Of a stretch of DNA of 64,000 nucleotides, positions 7,172 through 16,117 are shown piece by piece. The position numbers and the translations under genes were made by a program. The DNA is from Deltaproteobacteria bacterium (lineage in GTDB: Bacteria; Myxococcota_A; Polyangia; Polyangiales; Houyiibacteriaceae). The stretch spans positions 62,001-126,000 of the forward strand of contig JAEPMI010000012.1 in assembly GCA_017644045.1 (NCBI GenBank), in the 5' to 3' direction. Numbering within the stretch: position 1 is the stretch's first letter; each line of letters starts with the position of its first letter. Below the pieces are notes generated by a model. The model was not told the origin of the DNA and did not search any database. It worked only from the letters and a program-made list of their open reading frames with translations.

Positions 7172-9580
7172 ATGCCGGAGCCCGAGCCGCGCATTCAAGC
7201 GCTCGTCGACGAGAACGCGAAGCTGATGCGGGAGGTCGCCTGGCTTCGAGAAGCTCTCGACGCACGCACCGGGCGCGCGCCGGAAGGTAGAGCGAACACC
7301 GAGCCACCGGGTGCCGCTTCGTCCGAGGACCGCTTCCGTCACCTGTTCGAGAACATGCACGCGGGCTTCGTCCTCTTCGAGGCGGTGTTCGACGGAGACG
7401 GCGAGCCGAACGACTTGCTCATCGTCGCGGCGAACGACGGGTTCGCCGAGGCTACTGGTCTGGTGATCGCCGAGGTGGTCGGTCGTTGCCTGACGGAGGT
7501 CCTCCCCGGTATCGAGGACGACGACGCCGACTGGATCGGCGCCTACGGACGGGTCGCCGAGACCGGAGAATCGCTCCGGCTCGATCACTGGTCCGAGCTC
7601 CTCGGCCGTTGCTACTCCGTGTCAGCGTTTCAGTCCGACCCGGGCTTTTGCGCGGTGACCTTCATCGATGTCACGGAACGCCGACAGGCCGAGGAGTCAC
7701 TCCGAGCGTCGGAGGAGCGGTTCTCTAAGAGCTTCCACGTCAGCCCCGTCGGTCTGGCGATCACCTCCACCGGCAGTGGCGAGTTCGTGGAGGTCAACCA
7801 GTCCTTCCTGGACCTCTTCGGCTACGTCCGGGAAGAGGTCATCGGCCGTCGAGCCACCGACCTGGGCATGCTCAGCCCGTCCGAACGAAATCGCGCCGTG
7901 GCAGCCCATGAGAAGACCGGAGGCGTACAAGCCCACGAGCTCGAGGCGACACGACGAGACGGAGCGACGCTCGACCTGCTCGCGTACTCGGGTCGGGTGG
8001 TGGTCGGCGGAGTCACCCACGACCTCACGCACTTCGTCGACATCACGGAGCGATACCGACAGGAAGATGCCCTTCGAGCCAGCGAGGCGCGTTATCGCAC
8101 CCTCCTCCACCAAGCGCCCGACGCCATCGTGATCGTGCGGCACGACGAAACCATCAGTGAAGCCAACGCCATGGCGGTCGAGCTCTTCGGCCACTCACTC
8201 GCAGAGCTCTCCGGCGGAATGACCCTGGGGGACCTCCTCGCCGAAGGAGAGCTGCAGGCACCCGAATCGCGCATCACGGCACGTCGGACGTTTCGGCGCA
8301 AGGATGGGCGCACCTTCCCAGGTGAAGTCATCGCGTCCACCATCGACGGCACGCAGTTCCTGGCCATCCTCCGGGACCTCACGGAGACGGAGGAAGCCGA
8401 GGCGAAGAGGCGCAGACTCCAGGAACAACTCGAGGCGTCACGACGGCTCGAGGCGATCGGGCTCCTGGCCGGGGGCGTCGCCCACGACTTCAACAATCTC
8501 CTCTCGGTCATCCTGAGCTACTCCGACCTGGCGGCCGATGCACTGCCGACTGGCGACCCGGTACGCGACGACATCGAGGAGGTGCTGAGGGCAGGCCATC
8601 GTGCCGCTGGCCTCACCCGACAGCTCCTAGCGTTCAGCCGGCGGCAGCTGCTGAAGCCATCGGCGCTGGACCTCAACGCGGTTGCACGAGATCTCGAGAG
8701 CATGCTCCACCGCGTGATCGGGGCAGACGTCGAGCTCTCGCTCCTGCTGGCGGACGACCTCGACTCCGTCGTGGTCGACCAGGGCCAGATCGAACAGGTG
8801 ATCCTGAACCTCATGGTCAACGCACGGGACGCGATGCCAACGGGCGGACAGATCACGTTGCAGACGGCGAACGCGGTCGTCGACGACGCAGACATGGTCC
8901 GCGGCGACATTGCTCCCGGCCGGTACGTGGTCCTCGCCGTCACAGACAGCGGTTTGGGCATGGACGAAGACACCGTTTCGCGCATGTTCGAACCGTTCTT
9001 CTCGACGAAAGAAGTCGGCAAAGGGACTGGGCTCGGGCTCGCGACCGTCCACGGCATCATTTCTCAGAGTGGTGGCACGATCACGGTCGACAGCGAGCTT
9101 GGGCGCGGGACCACGCTCCGAGTGTTCTTGCCCGCGGGCTCGTCGGTTGCCCTGCGACCCCAGGCCGCACGCGAGCCGGTCACCGCCACGACTGGCACCG
9201 AGACCATCCTCGTGGTCGAAGACGAGGAGGCGCTTCGACGTGTGGTCGTCCGAACGCTCGAACGCGTGGGATACCGGGTCTTGCAGGCTCCGAACGGGCA
9301 GGCGGCGCTCACGCTCGCTTCCGAACACTCGGGTGATATTCACCTGCTACTCACCGACATGATCATGCCCAAGGTGAGTGGTCGCGGGCTCGCGGACGAT
9401 CTCAGGAAGCGCCGACCCAGCCTCCAAATCCTCTACATGTCTGGCTACGCGAACAACGTTCTGGCTGAACGAGGCATCCTCGAGCCGGACGCCCAGTTCC
9501 TGAACAAGCCGTTCACCGGCGATCAGCTGGCTCGAATGGTCCGTCTCGTTCTCGATGGGATGAACGAGTCCCGAGAGTGA
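7172..9580 (+). CDS. Hybrid sensor histidine kinase with three PAS domains and a C-terminal receiver
   Basis: The 802-residue protein begins with a short coiled segment. Three PAS modules follow (about residues 52-172, 176-300 and 302-415), each ending in a typical D-[IL]-T-E linker. Then come a HisKA domain with H-box GGVAHDFNNLL (His438), a GHKL ATPase with the N-box NARDAMP and GTGLGLATVHGI, and a receiver domain from about residue 683 with phosphoacceptor Asp729 in LLTDMIMP and the conserved K in LNKPF. No transmembrane segment is seen, so it senses cytoplasmic signals. No cognate regulator gene is adjacent, so its output is likely a distant partner. Confidence 0.93.
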   Translation: MPEPEPRIQALVDENAKLMREVAWLREALDARTGRAPEGRANTEPPGAASSEDRFRHLFENMHAGFVLFEAVFDGDGEPNDLLIVAANDGFAEATGLVIAEVVGRCLTEVLPGIEDDDADWIGAYGRVAETGESLRLDHWSELLGRCYSVSAFQSDPGFCAVTFIDVTERRQAEESLRASEERFSKSFHVSPVGLAITSTGSGEFVEVNQSFLDLFGYVREEVIGRRATDLGMLSPSERNRAVAAHEKTGGVQAHELEATRRDGATLDLLAYSGRVVVGGVTHDLTHFVDITERYRQEDALRASEARYRTLLHQAPDAIVIVRHDETISEANAMAVELFGHSLAELSGGMTLGDLLAEGELQAPESRITARRTFRRKDGRTFPGEVIASTIDGTQFLAILRDLTETEEAEAKRRRLQEQLEASRRLEAIGLLAGGVAHDFNNLLSVILSYSDLAADALPTGDPVRDDIEEVLRAGHRAAGLTRQLLAFSRRQLLKPSALDLNAVARDLESMLHRVIGADVELSLLLADDLDSVVVDQGQIEQVILNLMVNARDAMPTGGQITLQTANAVVDDADMVRGDIAPGRYVVLAVTDSGLGMDEDTVSRMFEPFFSTKEVGKGTGLGLATVHGIISQSGGTITVDSELGRGTTLRVFLPAGSSVALRPQAAREPVTATTGTETILVVEDEEALRRVVVRTLERVGYRVLQAPNGQAALTLASEHSGDIHLLLTDMIMPKVSGRGLADDLRKRRPSLQILYMSGYANNVLAERGILEPDAQFLNKPFTGDQLARMVRLVLDGMNESRE

Positions 9581-9607
9581 TCGGCTTCCCTCCTCGACTA
9601 CCCTCGT

Positions 9608-10393
9608 TCACGCCGCGAGGGGCATGGTCGAAGGACGGATGACCTCGACCGTCGGCGGCGCATCCTCGAGAGGAAAGCGGGCTCGAATCTCGGTTACGCA
9701 CGACCACGCAAAGGCGACTGGCGAGATCCCGAGCTCGCGGAAGAGCGTGCGTTGATCCACGGCCACCGTGAGCACCGCACAAGCCACGGCGGCACCAAAG
9801 AAGGAGGCGGCGCCGAGCGCGAGCCACCGTCGGCCGGCCGTTGTGGCAGCCGCGAGGTAGGCCCGGGTGTAGGCCGCTTGAAAGTCGAGGTGCGCGGCCT
9901 CGTCCTCGGCGATCTCGGTGGCCATCGATTGGATGGCGGGCGACGGCACCCGCTCCGCGAGCAGGCGGTAATAGACCACCCCCACCACCTCGGCAGCGGC
10001 GATGACGAGCATCTTGGCTCGGAGGCCCGCGATACTCTTCCGGCCGACACCCAAGGTCCGCCTCCCCAAGCGAAAGAGGTCCTCGGCGAGCGCGCGACGC
10101 AGGGGTCGGGCACCGAGCGCCTTCAGCGCCCCGACCAGGATCCGCGCGTGTCGGCCCTCTTCCTTCACGTAGAGGTCGACGCAGCGGACGAGCGCGTCGT
10201 CCAGCACCGGGTCGCCGACCTCGGCCGCCTCGCGAGCGACGCGCCCCTCCCCACTCTCCCCGAGGTGGAACCGCTGCAGGCTGTGCACGAGCGCCTCGCG
10301 CAGGGCCGGCTCGAGCGCGATCGGGTCGAGCGTGCCGCGAACCGGCCGGAGCGCGTTGGCCCGGAAGTACGCGAGCCATCGTGATGAGTCCAT
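9608..10393 (-). CDS. Ferritin-like domain protein with C-terminal membrane segment
   Basis: The 261-residue product starts at an ATG (10393) with an AGGAAGGGGA ribosome site. It contains two E-x-x-H pairs in helices, YVKEEGRHARIL and EIAEDEAAHLDFQ, spaced as in di-iron carboxylate four-helix proteins. A hydrophobic segment near residues 195-215 (LGAASFFGAAVACAVLTVAV) could be a membrane anchor. The family is likely a ferritin-like oxidase or hydroxylase; substrate unknown. It lies downstream of the Old Yellow Enzyme gene on the same strand with a 65-nt gap and may be cotranscribed with it. Confidence 0.72.
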   Translation of the reverse strand: MDSSRWLAYFRANALRPVRGTLDPIALEPALREALVHSLQRFHLGESGEGRVAREAAEVGDPVLDDALVRCVDLYVKEEGRHARILVGALKALGARPLRRALAEDLFRLGRRTLGVGRKSIAGLRAKMLVIAAAEVVGVVYYRLLAERVPSPAIQSMATEIAEDEAAHLDFQAAYTRAYLAAATTAGRRWLALGAASFFGAAVACAVLTVAVDQRTLFRELGISPVAFAWSCVTEIRARFPLEDAPPTVEVIRPSTMPLAA

Positions 10394-10458
10394 GGAGTCC
10401 CCTTCCTGCTGAGGAGGACGGCCAGGAGTGGAGCGGCATTCCCGCCCCAACCGAACGC

Positions 10459-11532
10459 TCAGCGAGCCTCGCCCGCCGAGGGGTAGTCGACGTAGCCCTC
10501 GGGTCCGGGGGAGTAGAAGGTCGACGGGTCCGGCTCCGCGAGCGGGTCCCCCGAGCGGAATCGGGCCACCAGGTCCGGGTTCGCGATGAAGGGTCGGCCG
10601 AACGCGACGAGGTCCGCGTCGCCCGCAGCGAGTGTCGCTTCCGCCCGCTCCCGATCGAATCCGCCGTTGAGGATCACGGTGCCGCCAAAGGCCTCCGCCA
10701 CGCGGCGCGCGGTGCTCGGCGCGCGCTCGTCGGGCGTGAGGACCAGGTGGACATAGAGCAGACCGATCTCGCCGAGCGCCTTCGCGAGGGCGACGTACGT
10801 CGAGTCCACGTCGTCGTAGAGGCGCATGTCGTTGAACGTGTTGTAGGGGGAGAGCCGGATCCCGACGCGGTCGGCGCCGATCGCTGCCGCGGTGCGCTTC
10901 GCGGTCTCGACGACGAAGCGGATGCGGCCCTCGATGTCGCCGCCGTAGTCGTCGTCTCGACGGTTGGTGTGGGGCGAGAGGAACTGCTCCAGGAGGTAGC
11001 CGTTGGCGGCGTGGAGCTCGATGGCGTCGAAGCCGGCCTGACGCGCGTGCCGAGCGGCTCGAACGAAGCCGTCGATGGCCTCCTCCACGGCAGCGGCATC
11101 GAGCGCGACCGGCTCGCCGTGCGGCTGCGGTCCCTTCTCGTCGGTGTACATCTGACCGGCGGCGGTGACGGCGCTGGGTGCCACGATCCGCGCGCCCTCC
11201 GGCAGGTTGAGCTCGTGGGCGATGCGACCGACGTGCATCAGCTGCGCTGCGATGCGTCCGCCCGCGGCGTGGACGGCGTCGGTGACCCTTCGCCAACCCT
11301 CGACCTGTTCGTCCGACCAGAGGCCGGGGATCCGCGCGTAGCCGAGGCCGTCGGGGACGGGGGCGACACCTTCGGTCACGATGAGCCCGGCCGAGGCGCG
11401 CTGGGCGTAGTAGGTCGCCATCACGTCGTTGGGGACGCCGCCGATGGCTCGGCTGCGTGTCATCGGTGCCATGACGATGCGGCTGGGTAGCGCGAGCGCG
11501 CCGGTTTCGAGGGGGGAGAAGAGCGTGTCCAT
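10459..11532 (-). CDS. Alkene reductase, Old Yellow Enzyme family (NemA-like)
   Basis: The 357-residue TIM-barrel flavoprotein begins MDTLFSPLETGALALPSRIV and carries the FMN and substrate motifs APMTRSRA, QLMHVGR, ELHAANGYLLEQFLSP and RRDDDYGG, in the usual order. It ends with NGGF and the FGRPFIANPDL phosphate-binding loop. Such enzymes reduce activated C=C bonds of enones, nitro compounds and similar electrophiles with NADPH. The start ATG at 11532 has a GGAGG site. It is divergent from a LysR gene across an 86-bp gap containing repeated CGGACA half-sites, so LysR control is likely. Confidence 0.93.
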   Translation of the reverse strand: MDTLFSPLETGALALPSRIVMAPMTRSRAIGGVPNDVMATYYAQRASAGLIVTEGVAPVPDGLGYARIPGLWSDEQVEGWRRVTDAVHAAGGRIAAQLMHVGRIAHELNLPEGARIVAPSAVTAAGQMYTDEKGPQPHGEPVALDAAAVEEAIDGFVRAARHARQAGFDAIELHAANGYLLEQFLSPHTNRRDDDYGGDIEGRIRFVVETAKRTAAAIGADRVGIRLSPYNTFNDMRLYDDVDSTYVALAKALGEIGLLYVHLVLTPDERAPSTARRVAEAFGGTVILNGGFDRERAEATLAAGDADLVAFGRPFIANPDLVARFRSGDPLAEPDPSTFYSPGPEGYVDYPSAGEAR

Positions 11533-11573
11533 CGTGGTTCCTCCGTGGGGGTAGGAAGGGAATCTACGCAGGC

Positions 11574-11627
11574 CGGACGAACGGACAATGAGACGAATGT
11601 CGGACATACTGTCCGGCCATGCGGACA
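11574..11627. promoter_or_regulatory. Operator cluster between OYE gene and LysR gene
   Basis: A perfect inverted repeat CGGACA-TAC-TGTCCG lies at 11601-11615, four bases before the LysR start. Further CGGACA half-sites occur at 11582-11587 and 11622-11627, with a partial one at 11574-11579. The half-sites lie about 20 nt apart, roughly two helical turns. This arrangement across a divergent promoter region fits a LysR binding region controlling both genes. Confidence 0.6.
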
Positions 11628-12506
11628 GACATGGATCTCGACGTACGCCCGACCCTCGCGTTCCTCGCCGTGGTCGAGCACGGCTCCTTTCGCGGCGCCT
11701 CGCGGGCGCTGGGCGTGCCTCGCTCGACCTTGAGTCAGCGGGTCGCCGTGTTGGAAGAGCGACTGGGCGTCCAGCTCCTGGACCGGACCACGCGGAGCGT
11801 GCGGCTGACCGACGCTGGTGCGCTTTATCGGGCGGAGGTCACGCCGGCGGTCGACGCGCTGAGCGACGCGGAGGCGCGCGTCAGCGATCGGACGCGCGAA
11901 CCGAGCGGCCAGCTCCGCATGACCGCCCCCTACGAGCTCGGCCAAGATCTGCTCGGCCCGGTCATCGCCGAATACACGGCTCGCCACCCCGAGGTGCGCG
12001 TGGTCGCCGACCTCCTCGACCGACAGGTCAGCCTCATCGAGGAGGGGTACGACCTCGCCGTGCGCGTCGGCCCGCTGGCGGACTCTCAGCTGGTGGCGAA
12101 GCGCCTCGGCGAGCCACAGCGCGTCGGTCTCTTCGCGAGCGAGAGCTACCTCGAACGGGAAGGTCGACCGACGACCCCGAACGACCTCGCTCGCCACCGA
12201 TGCCTCGTCATGACGGGTGCGCTCGACCCGAGCCGCTGGAGCTTCCGCGAGGGCCGGACGACGACCGTGAAGCCCACCATCGCCGTGAACAGCTACGTGG
12301 TGCTCACCCACCTCGCCGAGGCGGGAGCAGGGATCGCGCGTCTTCCGGTGCGCTATACCGCGGGCACGTCGCTCGAGGAGCTACTGACCGAGCTCGCGGA
12401 GCCGGGCCGTGCCCTCTTCGCGCTCTATCCGAAGCGCCGCCATCCGTCCGCCGCCGTGCGCGCGATGATCGAGCTCCTCGGCGAGACGCTCACTGGACGC
12501 GCGTGA
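11619..12506 (+). CDS. LysR family transcriptional regulator
   Basis: A 295-residue regulator with an N-terminal winged helix-turn-helix (FLAVVEHGSFRGASRALGVP, then STLSQRVAVLEERLGVQLLD, residues about 12-60) and a periplasmic-binding-protein-like effector domain from about residue 90. The start may be the first ATG (11619) or the fourth-codon-downstream ATG at 11631, which sits closer to the domain start. It is divergent from the Old Yellow Enzyme gene, the classic LysR arrangement, and probably activates or represses that gene in response to an electrophile. Its stop abuts the stop of the convergent desaturase gene. Confidence 0.9.
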   Translation: MRTDMDLDVRPTLAFLAVVEHGSFRGASRALGVPRSTLSQRVAVLEERLGVQLLDRTTRSVRLTDAGALYRAEVTPAVDALSDAEARVSDRTREPSGQLRMTAPYELGQDLLGPVIAEYTARHPEVRVVADLLDRQVSLIEEGYDLAVRVGPLADSQLVAKRLGEPQRVGLFASESYLEREGRPTTPNDLARHRCLVMTGALDPSRWSFREGRTTTVKPTIAVNSYVVLTHLAEAGAGIARLPVRYTAGTSLEELLTELAEPGRALFALYPKRRHPSAAVRAMIELLGETLTGRA

Positions 12507-13337
12507 CTACTCGGCGGCTTCGATGTCCTTGGCGGCCTTCGCGGCCCTCCGCTCGGCGGCGGCAGCGGCGACCAGCTCCTGACGGCTCACGTCGAGGCGC
12601 TTGAGGAGCGGGAAGTAGACCTTCTTCAGGAAGACGTCTCGGTCCATTTTGCCCTCGTCGCGCATCACCTCGATGCGCTGGTCGTAGTCGGGCACGAGGC
12701 CCACGCCGGGCATGGCGAAGTTCTTCGCGACGTGCGCGAGGTCGGCGACGGTGCCCTCGCGGTCCTCTTCCAGGTACACGCGGGTCACGTCCTCGTAGAA
12801 GCGGGCGTGGGCGATCTCGTCGCGCGCGTTGAAGCGGTACACCGCCGCGAGCGCCTTGTCGTTGTGGTCCTTGGCGAGCTTCTCGTGGCGCACGTAGATG
12901 ACGAAGGTCGCCATCTCCTGGAACATGCCGTAGATGCTCATCTTCCGGCTGGTGTCGAAGGGGCGTTCCCACTCCTCCTCCATCAGCTTCGCCTGGAAGT
13001 CGAACATCTGCTCCTCGGTGCGCTTGCCCGAACGGAGCAGGTACTCGGTCAGGGCCATCGAGTGCTTCAGCTCCTCGTAGCCCCAGTTCGCCGTGAACCA
13101 GCGCTGGGCGAGGGAGCTCGCGCGCACGGCCTCGAGGCCGCCGCGGATGTAGTCGGGCAGGTAGCTCTCGACCCCGAGAAAGGTCTCCGCGCAGAGCGCG
13201 AGGCTCTCCGGAGCGTCGGGGTTGAGGTCACTCCAAGGGATGTCCTCGACGGGGTTCCACCGGCGCTTCTTCTCCGCCTCCTGAAAGAAGGTCTGGAACT
13301 TCCGGTAGAGCTTTACGTGGAACTCGTCGGTCGCCAT
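12507..13337 (-). CDS. Acyl-ACP desaturase (stearoyl-ACP desaturase family, soluble di-iron)
   Basis: The 276-residue protein has the two metal-binding helices of soluble acyl-ACP desaturases: YEELKHSMALTEY (E-E-x-x-H, about residues 87-91) and RDEIAHARFYED (D/E-E-x-x-H, about 180). TFLGVESYLPDY near residue 55 supplies a further ligand glutamate. The family introduces a cis double bond into an acyl chain held on acyl carrier protein, using O2 and ferredoxin. It is immediately downstream (12 nt) of an acyl carrier protein gene, its natural substrate carrier. It is shorter than plant stearoyl-ACP desaturases (about 360), like bacterial DesA proteins. Confidence 0.83.
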   Translation of the reverse strand: MATDEFHVKLYRKFQTFFQEAEKKRRWNPVEDIPWSDLNPDAPESLALCAETFLGVESYLPDYIRGGLEAVRASSLAQRWFTANWGYEELKHSMALTEYLLRSGKRTEEQMFDFQAKLMEEEWERPFDTSRKMSIYGMFQEMATFVIYVRHEKLAKDHNDKALAAVYRFNARDEIAHARFYEDVTRVYLEEDREGTVADLAHVAKNFAMPGVGLVPDYDQRIEVMRDEGKMDRDVFLKKVYFPLLKRLDVSRQELVAAAAAERRAAKAAKDIEAAE

Positions 13338-13349
13338 GACGGCCCCCCT

Positions 13350-13595
13350 TCAGGCGCCTGCGACGCGCTTCTCGACGACGTCGAGGAGCTGAGACACGGT
13401 CTCGATCCCGACGAGGTTGTCGTCCGGGATCTGCACCTCCAGCTCGCGCTCCATCTCACCGACGACCTCGAGCATCGCCAGCGAGTCGACGCCCATGTCG
13501 GCGATCACGCTCGACTCTTCGAGCGCGCTGAAGTCCTTCTCGGCGACCTCGGAGGCCTTGGCCTTGAACATTTCCATGAGCTGGGTGCGTTCCAT
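13350..13595 (-). CDS. Acyl carrier protein
   Basis: An 81-residue acidic protein with the phosphopantetheine attachment motif GVDSLAMLE (Ser about residue 38) between two helices. It starts at the ATG at 13595. It sits directly upstream of the acyl-ACP desaturase gene and on the same strand. No fatty-acid synthase genes are nearby, so this is probably a dedicated carrier for the desaturase or a specialised lipid rather than the housekeeping AcpP. Confidence 0.87.
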   Translation of the reverse strand: MERTQLMEMFKAKASEVAEKDFSALEESSVIADMGVDSLAMLEVVGEMERELEVQIPDDNLVGIETVSQLLDVVEKRVAGA

Positions 13596-13771
13596 CGTCC
13601 TATCCAATCTACGCGAGGTGCCGCGCGGTTCGCGGCGCTCCTCCGAAGGGGCCGGGTGTACCCCGACTCCAGTGGTGCGGCAACGAAGGGGTTTGACCGA
13701 GCGCACCGCCACCGCAACCGGCCAACCGGCCGGAAAATCAACGAAAGCCGGCCGCGAGGGCTCCTCACTAG

Positions 13772-14704
13772 ATGGCGGCGAACGCCCGTTCCGCCTACGC
13801 TGGGCCCTTGTTTCGCTGGCCGACGACCATCGCCCTCGCCCTCGCAGGGGTCGCCATCGCCGGGATCCTCGTGCGGGTGGAGGGGCAGCGAATGCCTGCT
13901 GGCCCGGCAATCGCGACCGAAACGCGCAGTCGCAGCATCGGGTACACCAACCGCGGACGGCTCCTGAACTCCGTCGAGCTCGAGCCCTCGGACCTGATTC
14001 GCCTCAAGAATCCGAACGCCAACTACGGCACCCAGGAGATGGTCGATCTGATTCGGTGGGCCGCTCGGGAGGTCGAACGACACCACCCTGGCTCGTCGCT
14101 CCTGGTGGGGGACATCTCACGCACGCGAGGTGGCCGGCTGCGCCCGCACCGATCGCACCGAGCCGGCCGCGACGCCGACATCGGCTTCTACCTGACCGAC
14201 GAGGAAGGCGCGCCGGCGACGGTGCCCCGCTTCGTGCGCCTTGCTCGGACGGGCAAGGGAACGACCCACCGCGACGAGACGGTCTACGAGTTCGACGACG
14301 TCCGGAACTGGGCCTTCGTCTCCGCGCTGATGGGTCAGGACGCGGTGCCGGTCCAATACATCATGGCCATCGCCCCGCTGAAGACCCGATTGATGGAGGA
14401 AGGCCGGCGGCAGAACGCCCCCCAGTGGCTCCTCGACCGGGTCGAGCAGGCGGTGGGTCCTCGCCACACCCGCGGCCGCGGACGCCGGCGGAGCTACGGC
14501 ACCCACGACTCCCATTTCCACATCCGGATCTACTGCACCGGCGAGGACCGCCCGCGATGCCGCGACCAGCCGCCCTTCTGGCCCTGGGTCAACTACCCCG
14601 CCGCCGAAGACGATTCGGCCTCACGCATGCGTCGGCGTCGATCGCGCGCCCGACGGCGAATGAGGCCACGCCGAGGCATGCGAGGCTCGTCGATGCGGCG
14701 ATGA
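13772..14704 (+). CDS. Penicillin-insensitive murein endopeptidase-like protein (peptidase M74, MepA family)
   Basis: The 310-residue protein has an N-terminal hydrophobic segment (residues about 10-30) that is a signal or anchor. The M74 zinc-site motifs follow: GGRLRPHRSHRAGRDADIGF (H-x-x-H...D) near residue 130 and THDSHFHIRIYC (H-x-H) near 250. MepA enzymes cleave D-Ala-meso-DAP cross-links in peptidoglycan. Members are usually about 270 residues; the extra C-terminal 40 residues are Arg-rich and are encoded opposite the 3' end of fetB. The start ATG has no strong ribosome site. Confidence 0.85.
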   Translation: MAANARSAYAGPLFRWPTTIALALAGVAIAGILVRVEGQRMPAGPAIATETRSRSIGYTNRGRLLNSVELEPSDLIRLKNPNANYGTQEMVDLIRWAAREVERHHPGSSLLVGDISRTRGGRLRPHRSHRAGRDADIGFYLTDEEGAPATVPRFVRLARTGKGTTHRDETVYEFDDVRNWAFVSALMGQDAVPVQYIMAIAPLKTRLMEEGRRQNAPQWLLDRVEQAVGPRHTRGRGRRRSYGTHDSHFHIRIYCTGEDRPRCRDQPPFWPWVNYPAAEDDSASRMRRRRSRARRRMRPRRGMRGSSMRR

Positions 14705-15392
14705 GGAAGAGGATCAAGAGCTGGTACTTCACCGCCTCGATCGGCTCCGCGCCAGCGAGGATCTGACCGGTCATCATCCCCGGCAGCGACACGATGCCCG
14801 CGACCATCATCGCGTTGACGATGGGGATGATCCCGCGCCGCACCGCGCGCTGAATCGGCTCGCGGGCCGCCTCGCCACGGCTCGCACCGAGGGCGAGCTC
14901 GACCTCGATCAGTTCCGCGTCTTCGGCGAGCGCCCCGAGCAAGCTGTCGAGGCAGAGCGAGAGCCCCGTCAGTCCGTTCCCGAGCAGCATGCCGAGGAGC
15001 GGCAACGCATAGCGTGGGTGGTACCAGGGGTCGGCACCCACGAAGACGGCGGAACCGACGAGGGCCGTCAGCCCGGCCGTGAGCACCAACGTTCCGAACG
15101 CCCCGATGAAGCCGCCCTCGAGGGACCAGCCCGCGCGGGCGAGCGCTGCGCGAGTCGCGGCGAGGATCATGACGACCATCGCCAGCGCCGTCAGCCACAG
15201 CGCGGGGTGGTCGAAGATCCACGTCAGCGCATAGCCGACCGCAAGGAGCTGCACCGTGGCGCGCAGTACGCCGAGCGCGAGCGAGCCCTCGAGCTTCAAC
15301 TTCAGACCCAGGCTGACCAACCCGGCAATCAGCACGAGCGCCCCCGCGCCGGCGACGTCGAACAGCGAGAGAGCGAGCGCGTCATCAGGCAC
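14589..15392 (-). CDS. fetB: Iron/metal export ABC permease FetB
   Basis: The 267-residue protein has about seven transmembrane segments and matches the FetB/YbbM family (ALGASRGEAAREPIQRAVRRG loop, IVSLPGMMTGQILAGAEP). In E. coli FetAB exports excess iron and protects against oxidative stress. Its start overlaps the end of fetA by 8 nt, indicating translational coupling. Its 3' end overlaps the convergent murein endopeptidase gene by 116 nt, unusual for two conserved genes. Confidence 0.85.
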   Translation of the reverse strand: MPDDALALSLFDVAGAGALVLIAGLVSLGLKLKLEGSLALGVLRATVQLLAVGYALTWIFDHPALWLTALAMVVMILAATRAALARAGWSLEGGFIGAFGTLVLTAGLTALVGSAVFVGADPWYHPRYALPLLGMLLGNGLTGLSLCLDSLLGALAEDAELIEVELALGASRGEAAREPIQRAVRRGIIPIVNAMMVAGIVSLPGMMTGQILAGAEPIEAVKYQLLILFLIAASTSLACLGVASFAVGRAIDADACVRPNRLRRRGS

Positions 15393-16020
15393 GGAACAGC
15401 TCCAGGTTCACGCTCGCCGCCTCGACCAGGCCCTCGTCGTGGCTGACCAGCACGAGGCCCACCCCTGCCGCGCGCTCGCGCTCCAGGAGCGTGGAGACCG
15501 CCTCTCGTGACTCCGGGTCGAGCGCGCTCGTCGGCTCGTCCAAGAGCGCGAAGGCCGGGCGATGGAGGAGCCCGCGCACCAGACAGACCCGCTGCTGCTC
15601 ACCGACCGACAGCGTCCGCGCCTCTCGGCTCATCACGTCGGAGGGCAGATCCAGGGCGGCGAGCATCGCGCGAGCCCGCTCGAGATCGAACACGGAATCG
15701 GCGCTCGCGTACGCGAAAGGGCGGCGCAGGTTCGCCTCGACGTCGCCACCGAAGACGCGCGGTCGTTGCGCGATGAGCGTCACACGTCGGCGCCAGCGCG
15801 GACGACCGAGGGTGCCGGGGCTCTCGGTGCCGAGCGCGATCGTCCCGTCGGCGGGGTGAAGGGCCGCCAAGGCGCGCATCAGCGTGGTCTTGCCGAGGCC
15901 CGACCGTCCGAGCAATCGAGTGGCGCCCCCGGAGGGGACCTCGAACGACACCCGCGCGAGCAGCGCGTTGCCATCATAGCTCCGAAGCGAGAGGTCCCGC
16001 ACACCGAGGCCCGAGTCCAT
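15385..16020 (-). CDS. fetA: Iron/metal export ABC ATP-binding protein FetA
   Basis: A 211-residue ABC ATPase with Walker A GRSGLGKTT, signature LSVGEQQR, Walker B FALLDEPTSALD and switch His in VSHDEG. Start at the ATG at 16020; the longer in-frame reading lacks homology-like sequence. The gene order fetA-fetB with an 8-nt overlap is that of the YbbL-YbbM iron exporter. The nucleotide-binding subunit is cytoplasmic and drives the FetB permease. Confidence 0.86.
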   Translation of the reverse strand: MDSGLGVRDLSLRSYDGNALLARVSFEVPSGGATRLLGRSGLGKTTLMRALAALHPADGTIALGTESPGTLGRPRWRRRVTLIAQRPRVFGGDVEANLRRPFAYASADSVFDLERARAMLAALDLPSDVMSREARTLSVGEQQRVCLVRGLLHRPAFALLDEPTSALDPESREAVSTLLERERAAGVGLVLVSHDEGLVEAASVNLELFRA

Positions 16021-16117
16021 GCCTCGCGATAGCACGGTGACGACCGTCGTGGTGCTCGCGGACCGGTCAATCCGGTCCGTGATCTCCGTCCTTGGCGGCA
16101 CCCAGGGCTCATGGCAG

